Shown here piece after piece: positions 17,679 to 25,698 of a stretch of 64,000 bases of DNA (within the stretch, counting starts at the first letter, position 1; each line of letters starts with the position of its first letter). Source of the DNA: an uncultured Akkermansia sp. (GTDB taxonomy: Bacteria; Verrucomicrobiota; Verrucomicrobiia; Verrucomicrobiales; Akkermansiaceae). Made by a program: the position numbers and the translations under genes. The notes under the pieces are model-generated. The model did not search any database. It was not told the DNA's origin and worked only from the letters and a program-made list of their open reading frames with translations. Location: NCBI GenBank assembly GCA_947588735.1, contig CANQAD010000003.1:1-64000 (forward strand), in the 5' to 3' direction.

Positions 17679-17710
17679 TCCCCGCTGCACACGCATTCTT
17701 TCTAGTTTAC

Positions 17711-17745
17711 AGAGCCGAACTTCGAACAAGTTCGGCTCTTTTTGT
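17711..17745. terminator. Terminator between rpmA and rfbD
   Basis: A perfect 12-bp stem AGAGCCGAACTT / AAGTTCGGCTCT with a 5-base loop is followed by TTTTTGTGTTTTT on the plus strand. It ends rplU-rpmA and, lying five bases before the rfbD stop, may also end the opposing hisS operon. Confidence 0.9.
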
Positions 17746-17749
17746 GTTT

Positions 17750-18631
17750 TTAGGAACGCACGAAGCTCAAATAATCATCCACTGCACGGTATATGCTCTC
17801 TCGAGCGCCTGGCATCGGGATGCCTAAGCGGAGCAGCTCACTGTTATCCATAGCTGTGTGAGCTGGGCGTGGAGCACGAAATCTGCTGATATTGCAGACT
17901 CTCTGCGCTTCCACGAATGGCATTTCCGGCAGGATGCCTACATTGCAAGCGTGCTCCAGAGCCATCTTTGCACCACTGTAACGGCTCATCGGCTCACCGC
18001 AGCTCGTTACCTGAAGTACTCCGCTCACCCCCTCCAATTGTGGGCTGAGAATGACGCGAGCGATATCCTGAGCATGCGTAGGCAATGAGTCTTGATCCGC
18101 CGCAGCAAACAATTTTTCTCCTCGTAGAGCCTGCGCCAGCGCGTTCTCCACAAAAGATGGTTTACGTGGATTCCCACACACCCAAGAAACGCGCAATATG
18201 AGTGCATCCGTGTTATTCTCACGAACTTGGAACTCAGCCTCCGCCTTGGACATACCATAAAAATTGACAGGCTTACATCGGGTATCTACTGGTTTGAGCC
18301 CCGGACGACGACCATCAAGCACATAATCCGTTGAAAGGTGGATAAAGCGTGCCCCGGTATGGCGGCACGCCAACGCCATGGCTGCCGGGCTCATTGCGTT
18401 CACTATATGCGCACGCAGCGCATTGTCTTCACACTCATCCACACGTGAAATGGCCGCGCAATTCACCACCAACTCCGCCTTACTGCGCAGCACTCGCTCC
18501 CCCACCGTCACCGGATGTTCCAAATCACACTCTGTATGCGAGGGAGTGGACAATTCGTGGCCTGCAGCCAGCGCGACTTCTCTCAACACCTCCCCTACCC
18601 GCCCACTCGCGCCGAATATGAGTATTTTCAC
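17750..18631 (-). CDS. rfbD: RmlD-like dTDP-4-dehydrorhamnose reductase (SDR)
   Basis: 293 aa extended SDR. The Rossmann motif FGASGRVGEVL is at residues 5-15, the strand-4 motif STDYVLDG near 100, and the catalytic YGMSK motif near 128 (Tyr and Lys present). This fits reduction of dTDP-4-dehydro-L-rhamnose to dTDP-L-rhamnose; some RmlD-like proteins act on other nucleotide sugars. The start overlaps the preceding Sel1 gene by four bases. An rfbB homologue lies 2 kb upstream in a separate unit; rfbA and rfbC are not in the window. Confidence 0.8.
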   Translation of the reverse strand: MKILIFGASGRVGEVLREVALAAGHELSTPSHTECDLEHPVTVGERVLRSKAELVVNCAAISRVDECEDNALRAHIVNAMSPAAMALACRHTGARFIHLSTDYVLDGRRPGLKPVDTRCKPVNFYGMSKAEAEFQVRENNTDALILRVSWVCGNPRKPSFVENALAQALRGEKLFAAADQDSLPTHAQDIARVILSPQLEGVSGVLQVTSCGEPMSRYSGAKMALEHACNVGILPEMPFVEAQRVCNISRFRAPRPAHTAMDNSELLRLGIPMPGARESIYRAVDDYLSFVRS

Positions 18632-19068
18632 GCGTTTCTCCTCCCCTCCCGCGTACTGCTGCCGCGTGCCAATCTCAACAGCGCATCATACGCACGCGAT
18701 TCCCCCCGTACTGCAGCTTTACGGTACCAATATGCTGCCATCTCATTACTCTGTGGCGCACCAATTCCTCGCTCAAAGCACGCACCGAGCTTCAGCGCGG
18801 CAGAGACGTGCCCACGATGTGCAGCATTCTCCAAGCAACTCACTGCCCCTTCTGGATCCTTGATGCAGCCTACCCCTTTCAAATAGCACTTACCCATCAG
18901 GTAGAACGCGTCCGCGTCCCCCGCCCTGGCCGCGGCATCAAAGCATGCCAGCGCGCGCTCATAATTCCGCGCCACCCCGCGCCCACGCAACAATCGTCGC
19001 CCAAACTGAACGCAGGCCTTCGCATCCTCAGCGTCGCATTTTTCCGGGCTAACTTCATCAGTGGTCAT
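18628..19068 (-). CDS. Sel1-repeat protein
   Basis: 146 aa made of about three Sel1-like (TPR-related) repeats: DAKACVQFGRRLLRGRGVARNYE, ADAFYLMGKCYLKGVG and VSAALKLGACFERGIGAP, each with the typical A-x2-LG-x6-G-V spacing. No signal peptide, so cytoplasmic. It begins 6 bp after hisS and overlaps rfbD, so it is part of that operon. A protein-protein interaction role is likely; partners are unknown. Confidence 0.8.
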   Translation of the reverse strand: MTTDEVSPEKCDAEDAKACVQFGRRLLRGRGVARNYERALACFDAAARAGDADAFYLMGKCYLKGVGCIKDPEGAVSCLENAAHRGHVSAALKLGACFERGIGAPQSNEMAAYWYRKAAVRGESRAYDALLRLARGSSTREGRRNA

Positions 19069-19074
19069 AGGTTT

Positions 19075-20337
19075 TTAGTGCGGGATGAGCTCACAGACCA
19101 GTTCTTCCAACTTCATATGCCGGGATTCACGGGTGGCCATATGCTTGAGCTCAATGCTCGGGAATTCTGTGCCGATGATAGCAGCGTAGGTAGCGCCGCA
19201 GCGCTCTGCTCGCCGCAGTTGCTTGGTCATCTTTGACCACCCCAAAGGCACATCGACGCTCACACCTGCATCCCTCAAAGTAGAGGCCAGCAGCAGCAAA
19301 CTCTGCCACATCTCCGGAGCGGCGAGCACCAAACACACGTCGCATGTGTGCGGGGCAAGCGCGGCATCGCGTAATGCACGTGCCTCCGGGCACGCCTCAA
19401 CCAAGTGAGCTATGACCGCATCCCCCATCGCAAATCCCGTCGCGGGGATATCAACAGATCCATCCGTAAGTGTCGATATAAGCCTGTCATACCGCCCTCC
19501 ACCAGCCACTGCACGCAGGTTGTGCCCTTTGTCGAAGATCTCAAAAACCAGCCCCGTGTAGTACGCCAACCCACGCACGACACTCAAGTCCAGCTGCACA
19601 TATTCTGCCAGCCCGCGCGCCTGTAAGTCCTCCATCACCTCATCGTAGCGAGGCGATACTCCCGATGGTGGATTTGCAATGAAATCTGTGATCTGATCGA
19701 GAGTGAGGCCAAAGGACGCCAGCTTTTGCTCCGATATCTCCGGCCGTTCACGCTCTAATTTATCAATCACGGCCAAAAAATCCTGCGTTCGTTCCTTGGC
19801 AATGCCGTGCTCCTGAGCATACTTGAGCCACACATCGCGATCACTGACGCGTACCGCAAAGTCCGCCGCCTTGAATCCCAATATCCTCATGCTGTCGATG
19901 GCTAACGCCAGCAACTCTGCATCGGCCCTCGCTCCTTCCTCGCCCAGAATATCAACATTGAACTGCACAAACTCACGCTGTCGGCCCTTTTGCGGCTTTT
20001 CGTAGCGAAAACACGGCCCAATTTCGTACCATTTTAACGGCTTGTTGTAATCCAAATGCCGAGTGCACACAATACGGGCTAACGAGGCCGTCAGCTCCGG
20101 ACGCAATGACACATCGCGCTCCCCTTGGTCCTTAAAGCGAAACAGCTGTGCAGGCAACTCGCCACCGCTTTTCTTGATGTACAAATCCGTTGGCTCAACT
20201 ATTGGCGCTTCCCACTCCACAAACCCGTACCGGTGAGCCACCTTTCTCCACGCGTCAAATAAATATGTTCGTAATGCGTATTCCTGCGGGTCCAAATCGC
20301 GGAATCCCGGCAACGGCTGATATCGTGCGTCTGACAT
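19075..20337 (-). CDS. hisS: Histidyl-tRNA synthetase
   Basis: 420 aa class II synthetase. Visible are ALRTYLFDAWRKVAHRYGFVEWEAP (motif 1 region), LRPELTASLARIV, FRYEKPQKGRQREFVQFNVDILG (motif 2, arginine present), the histidine-specific GLAYYTGLVFEIFD and the motif 3 GGGRYDRL. The C-terminal anticodon-binding domain ends the protein. A consensus promoter and a good Shine-Dalgarno (GGAGGGG) precede it, unlike the leaderless genes nearby. It is first gene of the hisS-Sel1-rfbD operon. Confidence 0.95.
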   Translation of the reverse strand: MSDARYQPLPGFRDLDPQEYALRTYLFDAWRKVAHRYGFVEWEAPIVEPTDLYIKKSGGELPAQLFRFKDQGERDVSLRPELTASLARIVCTRHLDYNKPLKWYEIGPCFRYEKPQKGRQREFVQFNVDILGEEGARADAELLALAIDSMRILGFKAADFAVRVSDRDVWLKYAQEHGIAKERTQDFLAVIDKLERERPEISEQKLASFGLTLDQITDFIANPPSGVSPRYDEVMEDLQARGLAEYVQLDLSVVRGLAYYTGLVFEIFDKGHNLRAVAGGGRYDRLISTLTDGSVDIPATGFAMGDAVIAHLVEACPEARALRDAALAPHTCDVCLVLAAPEMWQSLLLLASTLRDAGVSVDVPLGWSKMTKQLRRAERCGATYAAIIGTEFPSIELKHMATRESRHMKLEELVCELIPH

Positions 20338-20357
20338 ATCCCCTCCTTCTCGGCGGC

Positions 20358-20386
20358 ATTATACGCTATTTTTTCCCAATGCGCAA
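20358..20386 (-). promoter_or_regulatory. hisS promoter with Shine-Dalgarno
   Basis: On the minus strand TTGCGC (20386-20381), 17 bp, TATAAT (20363-20358). GGAGGGG precedes the ATG at 20337 by four bases, showing that this genome also uses standard ribosome binding sites. Confidence 0.7.
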
Positions 20387-20537
20387 GACACTTGCCCCTA
20401 CGTTCATAGCAAATCCGCATTTGTCCCAGGAAAAAGCGATTCCAACAGACGGTCATCGCCGCATGAGTGACACACGTGAAAGGAGAAGAGAGATCATCAT
20501 TATATCTTCAGGAATACCAAAGAGCGCAACTCAATTT

Positions 20538-21599
20538 TTACTGACCGTCATACATTTCTGCGTAATAGCGTTCATACGAACCGTTGACAACGGCTGCCAA
20601 CCATTCCTTGTGTCCAAGATACCAGCGCACGGTATCGCTCAGGCCTTTTTCAAAATCGTGTTTCGGGGTCCAACCTAGTTCGCTGTGCAATTTGCCCGCA
20701 TTGATGGCATAGCGAAGATCGTGTCCGGCACGGTCTTCAATGTGGTTGATAAGATGCTCGCTACTGCCTGGTGCGCGACCGAGTTCCTCATCAACGATGC
20801 GGATGAGCAGCTTCACGACATCTATATTTCTTCGCTCATTGGAACCTCCTATGTTGTAGCTTTCGCCATTGCGTCCGTGGTGAAAAACCACATCAATCGC
20901 CTCTGCATGGTCTTTTACATGCAGCCAATCGCGCACATTCTCTCCCTTGCCGTAAATGGGCAGAAGCTTATTCGCGCAGATATTGCGTATGCATAAAGGA
21001 ATCAGTTTTTCTGGAAATTGGTATGGTCCATAGTTGTTCGAACAATGAGTGATCACCACAGGCAAGCCATACGTGGTATGGTACGCACGCACAAAGTGAT
21101 CAGCCCCCGCCTTGGAAGCGGAATACGGACTGTGCGGGTTGTAGCTTGTCGTCTCGCTAAATGCCTCCTCACCGAACTGCAAAGCTCCGTACACTTCGTC
21201 AGTCGATACATGATGAAACCTCCTCTCCACCTCGGACGAGTCGCCCCATGCTTCACGAGCTGCTTGCAATAACGTGAGTGTGCCCAACACATTTGTGCGT
21301 ACGAAAAGAAAGGGGTCACGAATGGAGCGATCCACGTGACTTTCTGCCGCCAGATGGATGACTCCATCAATGTTGTGTTCCCGAAAAAGTGTACGCACAA
21401 GACACATATCACATATGTCTCCCCGCACAAAATGGTAGTTGGGCGCCTGTTGTACATCGTGCAAATTTTCAAGGTTCCCGGCATACGTGAGCAAATCCAA
21501 ATTCACAACCTCGTAGCCCGCATATTTGCGCACAAAATGACGCACGACATGTGACCCAATGAATCCAGCTCCGCCTGTAATCAAAATGTGTCGCTTCAT
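20538..21599 (-). CDS. rfbB: dTDP-glucose 4,6-dehydratase
   Basis: 353 aa extended SDR that converts dTDP-glucose to dTDP-4-dehydro-6-deoxyglucose. Signatures: GGAGFIGSHVVRHF at residues 8-21, AAESHVDRSI, STDEVYG near 134, and the catalytic YSASK near 158. HCSNNYGPYQFPEKLIPL is highly characteristic of RmlB. It stands alone between hisS (divided by 200 bp) and the HU gene, and a promoter TTGCGC-18-TAGAAT (minus, 21644-21615) lies directly upstream. It supplies rhamnose or other 6-deoxysugars for surface glycans. Confidence 0.93.
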   Translation of the reverse strand: MKRHILITGGAGFIGSHVVRHFVRKYAGYEVVNLDLLTYAGNLENLHDVQQAPNYHFVRGDICDMCLVRTLFREHNIDGVIHLAAESHVDRSIRDPFLFVRTNVLGTLTLLQAAREAWGDSSEVERRFHHVSTDEVYGALQFGEEAFSETTSYNPHSPYSASKAGADHFVRAYHTTYGLPVVITHCSNNYGPYQFPEKLIPLCIRNICANKLLPIYGKGENVRDWLHVKDHAEAIDVVFHHGRNGESYNIGGSNERRNIDVVKLLIRIVDEELGRAPGSSEHLINHIEDRAGHDLRYAINAGKLHSELGWTPKHDFEKGLSDTVRWYLGHKEWLAAVVNGSYERYYAEMYDGQ

Positions 21600-21614
21600 T
21601 ATCTTTGCAGCCTT

Positions 21615-21644
21615 ATTCTACATTGCGCAATACTACGGGCGCAA
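21615..21644 (-). promoter_or_regulatory. rfbB promoter, near-leaderless
   Basis: On the minus strand TTGCGC (21644-21639), 18 bp, TAGAAT (21620-21615); the ATG is at 21599. It lies immediately after the terminator of the HU gene. Confidence 0.45.
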
Positions 21645-21647
21645 GCA

Positions 21648-21678
21648 AAAAAGGCCGTCTCACTACGAGACGGCCTTT
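21648..21678 (-). terminator. Terminator of the HU gene
   Basis: A 12-bp perfect stem AAAGGCCGTCTC / GAGACGGCCTTT with loop ACTAC, followed on the minus strand by a T-run. Confidence 0.85.
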
Positions 21679-21708
21679 GAAATCTATGAAATTAATCAGG
21701 AGAGAGAA

Positions 21709-22008
21709 TTACTTCTTCTTGGCAGGCTTCTTACCAACCTTCTTCTTGAAGACAGAGGACGGTTTGAAAGCCAAGGTGGTGGAAGCAGCGATCTTGATCG
21801 CCTCACGCGTACGGGGATTAAGACCAGTGCGGGCAGCACGCGTCTTCATCTCAAACGTACCGAAGCCGATGAGCTGAACCTTCTCGCCCTTCTTCACAGC
21901 AGCGGTGATGGAGTCGAGAACGGCGCTCAGAGCAGCCTCAGCGCACTTCTTGGTAGCGCCTTCACCAAGTTTTCCATGAATGCTCTCTACGAGTTCAGTC
22001 TTGTTCAT
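21709..22008 (-). CDS. HU-family DNA-binding protein
   Basis: 99 aa nucleoid protein beginning MNKTELVESIHGKLG. The central VQLIGFGTFEMKTRAARTGLNPRTREAIKI is the HU signature with the Pro of the DNA-intercalating arm. An extra Lys-rich tail (FKKKVGKKPAKKK) extends the usual 90-residue fold. It is a single-gene unit with its own promoter and terminator. Dimeric DNA bending and compaction is expected. Confidence 0.93.
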   Translation of the reverse strand: MNKTELVESIHGKLGEGATKKCAEAALSAVLDSITAAVKKGEKVQLIGFGTFEMKTRAARTGLNPRTREAIKIAASTTLAFKPSSVFKKKVGKKPAKKK

Positions 22009-22016
22009 AGGGCTTC

Positions 22017-22044
22017 ATGATAGCACCCTGTTCAGGCTTTTCAA
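22017..22044 (-). promoter_or_regulatory. HU gene promoter, leaderless type
   Basis: On the minus strand TTGAAA (22044-22039), 16 bp, TATCAT (22022-22017), then eight bases to the ATG at 22008. Confidence 0.55.
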
Positions 22045-22137
22045 GCATAAAAGCCGTGATCCCGCGTTTTTTCGCACTTTTTTACCGATGATCGCCGATT
22101 TGACGCGCTTTTGCAGCTCTTTTGCCCCAGAATGGAC

Positions 22138-22620
22138 TCATTTTACCGCCTGATTTTCGTGATCATCTCTCTCTACCTTCAGTCCTCTTGCGCGCCATTC
22201 CGCGAGCAAATTTTGCACGTCTTCCAAGTTGAGCAATGAACTGCTAATTTCTATCTCGCCGCCCGACGAAAAGGAAAGAAAAATGGCACATTGTGCAACT
22301 CCCATCAACTCGCTCTCACACACGCGCGCACTACGCAAGTGCTGCCACTTGTAACGCCGCATGCAAAGCGTGCCAATTTCCACTCCCGTTGCATCCACAT
22401 GCACGCGGTAGAGCGTATAGTATCCTCCCCACAGCACGGCTAACGAGCCACATACCACCACCAGCGCCCGCTGCCAGCCGTACCACTCATCTCCCTTCAT
22501 CATCCACGCCACGATCACACACACAACTACTGCCACAGCAAGCACTCCATACAGTGCGGCATTCGCACTGCGCAAAGTCCGTTCATAATCTTCCGGCAAT
22601 TTCGGCGGATCAACGCGCAT
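22138..22620 (-). CDS. Small membrane protein with PH-like soluble domain
   Basis: Starting at 22620 (MRVDPPKLPEDYERT), 160 aa. This start overlaps the stop of the L,D-transpeptidase gene by 11 bases; upstream in-frame starts at 22656 would overlap it further. Two hydrophobic helices (about residues 22-40 and 51-69) are followed by a beta-rich domain (YRVHVDATGVEIGTLCMRRYKWQHLRSARV) that resembles bacterial PH-like domains. Function is unknown. It is the last gene of the LysM/L,D-transpeptidase operon, so an envelope role is likely. Confidence 0.65.
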   Translation of the reverse strand: MRVDPPKLPEDYERTLRSANAALYGVLAVAVVVCVIVAWMMKGDEWYGWQRALVVVCGSLAVLWGGYYTLYRVHVDATGVEIGTLCMRRYKWQHLRSARVCESELMGVAQCAIFLSFSSGGEIEISSSLLNLEDVQNLLAEWRARGLKVERDDHENQAVK

Positions 22621-23473
22621 CGGTTCTTTGGTCAGAGCGGAGCTGCGCATCGTCACTGTGGTCTCCGCCGGGTCGATACTTCACATCGGCGGGCATCACC
22701 AGGCCACCGCGGTTATAATCCTCTATTGCACGCGAGACATATACCGGCATACCAAGTACCGTGTACTCATACAGTTTGCGGGCCACCGGATATGGGGAGC
22801 GTATGCAACCATGTGAAAGCCGACGTCCAGGCACTACGCGTCCTCCATGTATGCCCACACCATCCCAAGTCAGTCTATGCCAGCATGGCATGGAAGATGG
22901 GCGAAAATTCGCTCCGGCAGGCGCCTTTTTAGTGAGATCGGCGTTGGAATCTATCACACGGCCGCCGGCGCTGACCCATTTACCATAGCGACCGGAATGG
23001 TGGTCACGTTCTTTTTCCAGTATCCGAAATACCCCGGTAGGTGTCTCGTGCCCGTCACTTCCAGTTGACACGGGCCAATCCATCGCCACGCGGCCCAGCA
23101 CGTAAAGTCGCGCACGTTGCTGCGGCAAGCACACGATAATTTTCGAATTCGTGGCGGTGATCACATTGAGCAACGGGTCGTAGCAATACACCTTATCCGT
23201 TTTGGGGTACGCTTTGGAGGCGGCAAAGTGCTCGTAGCTTCCCTCAGGAAAGGGGTTGATATAACCCGGCATATCTTTACCCGGCATGTGCAGCGGGTTC
23301 CTGCCCTGCGTGTCTGCACGTTGGGGTAATTCTTCCTCCTCAAGCTTCGGCGGTTCCTGCCTAATCGTCGGGACAGGCACCGGCTCCTCCTTTACCGAGT
23401 GAGACGGCTCGGCGCACCCGGTTACCAAGACAGCCAGCCCGCAGACGACCCCCAACTTATGGAGATCTTTCAT
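22610..23473 (-). CDS. L,D-transpeptidase (YkuD) lipoprotein
   Basis: 287 aa. The signal peptide ends at the lipobox LVTGC (Cys20). A Pro/Glu-rich linker precedes the catalytic domain, which begins near SKIIVCLPQQRARLYVLG and shows STGSDGHETPTGVFRI, GIHGG and the catalytic motif SHGCIRSP (His and Cys present). Such enzymes form 3-3 crosslinks in peptidoglycan or attach lipoproteins to it. Its start overlaps the stop of the preceding LysM gene by four bases. Co-transcription with two LysM lipoproteins supports a periplasmic cell-wall function. Confidence 0.9.
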   Translation of the reverse strand: MKDLHKLGVVCGLAVLVTGCAEPSHSVKEEPVPVPTIRQEPPKLEEEELPQRADTQGRNPLHMPGKDMPGYINPFPEGSYEHFAASKAYPKTDKVYCYDPLLNVITATNSKIIVCLPQQRARLYVLGRVAMDWPVSTGSDGHETPTGVFRILEKERDHHSGRYGKWVSAGGRVIDSNADLTKKAPAGANFRPSSMPCWHRLTWDGVGIHGGRVVPGRRLSHGCIRSPYPVARKLYEYTVLGMPVYVSRAIEDYNRGGLVMPADVKYRPGGDHSDDAQLRSDQRTDAR

Positions 23474-24087
23474 CTCCTACGCGGTATCGTCAGCTTCTGC
23501 CCATCGCGGATGTGCCCCGCCTGGTCATTCTTCATCCCATTGGCTCGCAAAATGGCAGATACCGTCGTATGGTGCCGCGAGGCAATACCCGAAAGAGTTT
23601 CACCGGGCTTGACAATATACGTGTCCCCAAGTGACCTGGCCATGGCCTTAACCTTGGCAGGTCGAGTCATGGCGGGCATGCTGCTCTGCCGCGCGGCTCC
23701 GGTTCCGGCCTGCACGCCTTGTGAGGGAGATGGTATAATGAGCCTCTGCCCACTACGGATCGGTGAGGCGGGGGAGATCCCATTTGCCGCGCACAGAGCG
23801 GAGAGCGTCACTCCATTCTTTCGCGCAATTGCAGAGAGAGTTTCGCCGCGCTGCACGACAACATGCCGCTGCCCGTGGGTTGACGCAGGAAGGGCCGGAC
23901 TTGCCGCCACAACAGGCATCCCCCCGCTTCCGCCCTCTACTACCACATCATCCGCTCGAGCTTTGCTCACCGTGTCGTTCATCAACGACAAGTTTTTGCC
24001 CAGAAATTGACACGAACACAAACCGCCAACCGATGCCGCCAGCAGCCCGGTCACAATAGCCTGTTCTATCCGCTCTTTCATTTTCAC
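23470..24087 (-). CDS. LysM lipoprotein (two LysM domains)
   Basis: 205 aa. Signal peptide with lipobox GLCSC (Cys26). Two LysM domains: VVVQRGETLSAIARKNGVTLSALCAANG (about 76-103) and YIVKPGETLSGIASRHHTTVSAILRANG (about 157-184), joined by a Ser/Ala/Pro linker. LysM binds peptidoglycan glycan chains. No catalytic domain. The gene lies 28 bp after another LysM lipoprotein and overlaps the L,D-transpeptidase. Confidence 0.88.
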   Translation of the reverse strand: MKMKERIEQAIVTGLLAASVGGLCSCQFLGKNLSLMNDTVSKARADDVVVEGGSGGMPVVAASPALPASTHGQRHVVVQRGETLSAIARKNGVTLSALCAANGISPASPIRSGQRLIIPSPSQGVQAGTGAARQSSMPAMTRPAKVKAMARSLGDTYIVKPGETLSGIASRHHTTVSAILRANGMKNDQAGHIRDGQKLTIPRRR

Positions 24088-24115
24088 TCCCTCGCGTGAC
24101 GTGGACTCACGGGTC

Positions 24116-24970
24116 TCAGCGTTTTGCAGGTATCTTCAACTTGCGCCCGGCACGTATTTTGTCGGCCTGATCTTTCGAGATGCCGTTAGCCTTCATGAGA
24201 GCAGCAGTGCTCACGCCGTACTTAGCCGCAATGCCGGAGAGAGTTTGCCCAGAGGCAACGGTATGCGTTTTGCCGGTGACTGCCGACTTGCCGCCGCTGC
24301 CCTTCCGATCAGTCTTTTTACCATCCTTCTCAGGTTTGTACCCCTTCGGTGTGTAACGCACCTTGATTACTTGACCTGGGTAAATTGTGGTCCCCTTCAG
24401 GTTGGAATCCTTGCGGATTTGAGCCACGGTGGTATGACTGCGCTTGGCGATGACGGTCAGGTTATCACCCGGACGTACTTTGTACACCACCAAGGTCGGT
24501 CTCCTGAGTTTTTTACCTTGAGCAAGCTTCTTGCCAGAGCCCTTCTTAGCTTCAGTTTTCTTCTTGCCTCCCGGCGTCGCAACCAGTTTGGGTTCACCGA
24601 CCGACTCACTCGGCGTGGCAACACCAGCTGCCATCGGATCCACCCCGCCGCTGGAAGTCTCCACCACCGTGTTATCCTGCTCAACTCCCGCAAGCTTGGG
24701 TTGATTCTGGCGAGCGCCAGTGGTCTTCGGTTCCTCCGGCTCAGGTATGGTGTAGTTATTCCGACTAACTATGGTCGGGGTGTGGGTGCCTGCTCCTATC
24801 TGACGATTTCCGTCATCCTCCAGCAACCAAGGCGGTATCTCGCCATCCGCCACCTCACTGATGGGAAGAGCGGACTCCGCATACCCGTCCGCATCTGAAC
24901 TCGAGCATGCACTCAACATGAACCCCGCACATGCTCCTGCACCGAGTGCTATCGTAGGTAAAATTTTCAT
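24116..24970 (-). CDS. LysM lipoprotein (two LysM domains)
   Basis: 284 aa from ATG 24970 (MKILPTIALGAG). A second ATG two codons upstream (24976) lies only two bases after the -10 box, so the 24970 start fits the promoter better. Lipobox LSAC near residue 22. A long low-complexity region (Pro/Glu/Lys/Gly) leads to LysM 1 (YKVRPGDNLTVIAKRSHTTVAQI) and LysM 2 (HTVASGQTLSGIAAKYGVSTAALMKANG) at the C-terminus, joined by a Lys/Gly-rich linker. It is first gene of the four-gene envelope operon. Confidence 0.88.
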   Translation of the reverse strand: MKILPTIALGAGACAGFMLSACSSSDADGYAESALPISEVADGEIPPWLLEDDGNRQIGAGTHTPTIVSRNNYTIPEPEEPKTTGARQNQPKLAGVEQDNTVVETSSGGVDPMAAGVATPSESVGEPKLVATPGGKKKTEAKKGSGKKLAQGKKLRRPTLVVYKVRPGDNLTVIAKRSHTTVAQIRKDSNLKGTTIYPGQVIKVRYTPKGYKPEKDGKKTDRKGSGGKSAVTGKTHTVASGQTLSGIAAKYGVSTAALMKANGISKDQADKIRAGRKLKIPAKR

Positions 24971-24978
24971 ACGCATTC

Positions 24979-25007
24979 ACTGTACCATATTTGCAACGCT
25001 CTATCAA
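24979..25007 (-). promoter_or_regulatory. Promoter of the LysM/L,D-transpeptidase operon
   Basis: On the minus strand TTGATA (25007-25002), 17 bp, TACAGT (24984-24979). The second of two closely spaced ATGs (24970) lies eight bases downstream of the -10, the usual distance in this window. Confidence 0.55.
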
Positions 25008-25022
25008 GTCTTTTCGCGTTTT

Positions 25023-25257
25023 CAGGGCAAACGCATTTGAAAGAAGTTCATCGACGGAAAAAATGCTCTTGTTGGATGATATTATTCTTGATACTCTTCA
25101 AAAATTATAACAAAAAGCAGTCATCATGATGGTAGCTCTCAAGAACTCTCCGGCCCACGTTCATGATTCATAAAAAACTGCGCGATACGCACATTATCAA
25201 CAAACGGCAAATCCTCAATCGTCAATAACAACCGCATTTTCTAGTGCGATTGCCCTG
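25023..25257 (+). repeat. Intergenic repeat A, copy 2 (about 235 bp)
   Basis: This is the best-preserved copy. The left end is CAGGGCAAACGCA and the right end TGCGATTGCCCTG, whose reverse complement CAGGGCAATCGCA matches the left end in 12 of 13 bases. Internal anchors are shared with 5037-5274 and 36313-36552. No reading frame spans it. Confidence 0.8.
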
Positions 25258-25640
25258 AGGGCACACGTGTCCCAAGAAAAAGCACCCCCGACAGGTCGTT
25301 AACGGCACATCATGAAGCATAATCCTTTGGTTATTTACGATTTACGAATTACGATTGACGATTTGAAAAGCTAGCGAGCCGGAGGCTCGGGAAATGCGGA
25401 GCGGTAGCGACGGGGAAGGACGGAACCGCGCGCAAGACTGATGAGAAAGCTGAGTGGGAGAGCGAAGTTGAAACACAAGGGGATTTTCGAGTTACGATTT
25501 TTGATTTTCGATTTGGGAAATTTGCGCGCTGGCGCGCTGGGAGGCGAAGCGCTCTGCCATTTTCGTCTGAAAAAAATGCATGGGAAATGGGTTCAATGAA
25601 CCCGGAGAATATTTTATTGGGACACGTGTGCCCTGAGGGC
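25252..25640. repeat. 22-bp inverted repeat pair enclosing repeat B copy 2
   Basis: The arms are at 25252-25273 and 25619-25640, built around GCCCTGAGGGC plus ACACGTGT, and are reverse complements with one central mismatch. The left arm overlaps the right terminus of repeat A copy 2. Confidence 0.6.
25333..25560 (+). repeat. Intergenic repeat B, copy 2
   Basis: Starts with heptads (TTACGAT TTACGAA TTACGAT TGACGAT), then the hairpin CGAGCC-GGA-GGCTCG, the segment GCGGAGCGGTAGCGACGGG, further heptads near 25490-25515, and the palindrome GCGCGC-TG-GCGCGC. Same order and orientation as 4769-5003, but here it lies to the right of repeat A instead of the left. The remaining bases up to the alr promoter show nothing recognisable. 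Confidence 0.7.
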
Positions 25641-25659
25641 GTTTTATGCCACATAATTC

Positions 25660-25688
25660 TTGCTCCGTTTGGAGAAAGGTGCTAGAGT
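25660..25688 (+). promoter_or_regulatory. alr promoter, leaderless type
   Basis: TTGCTC (25660-25665), 17 bp, TAGAGT (25683-25688); the ATG chosen for alr is at 25699, ten bases downstream. Confidence 0.45.
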
Positions 25689-25698
25689 AAACGGCGAG

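Noticed and set aside
5037-25257. Repeat A interpreted as a CRISPR array or integron attC sites
   Set aside because: The copies are single, about 237 bp long, kilobases apart and without spacers or cas/integrase genes nearby.
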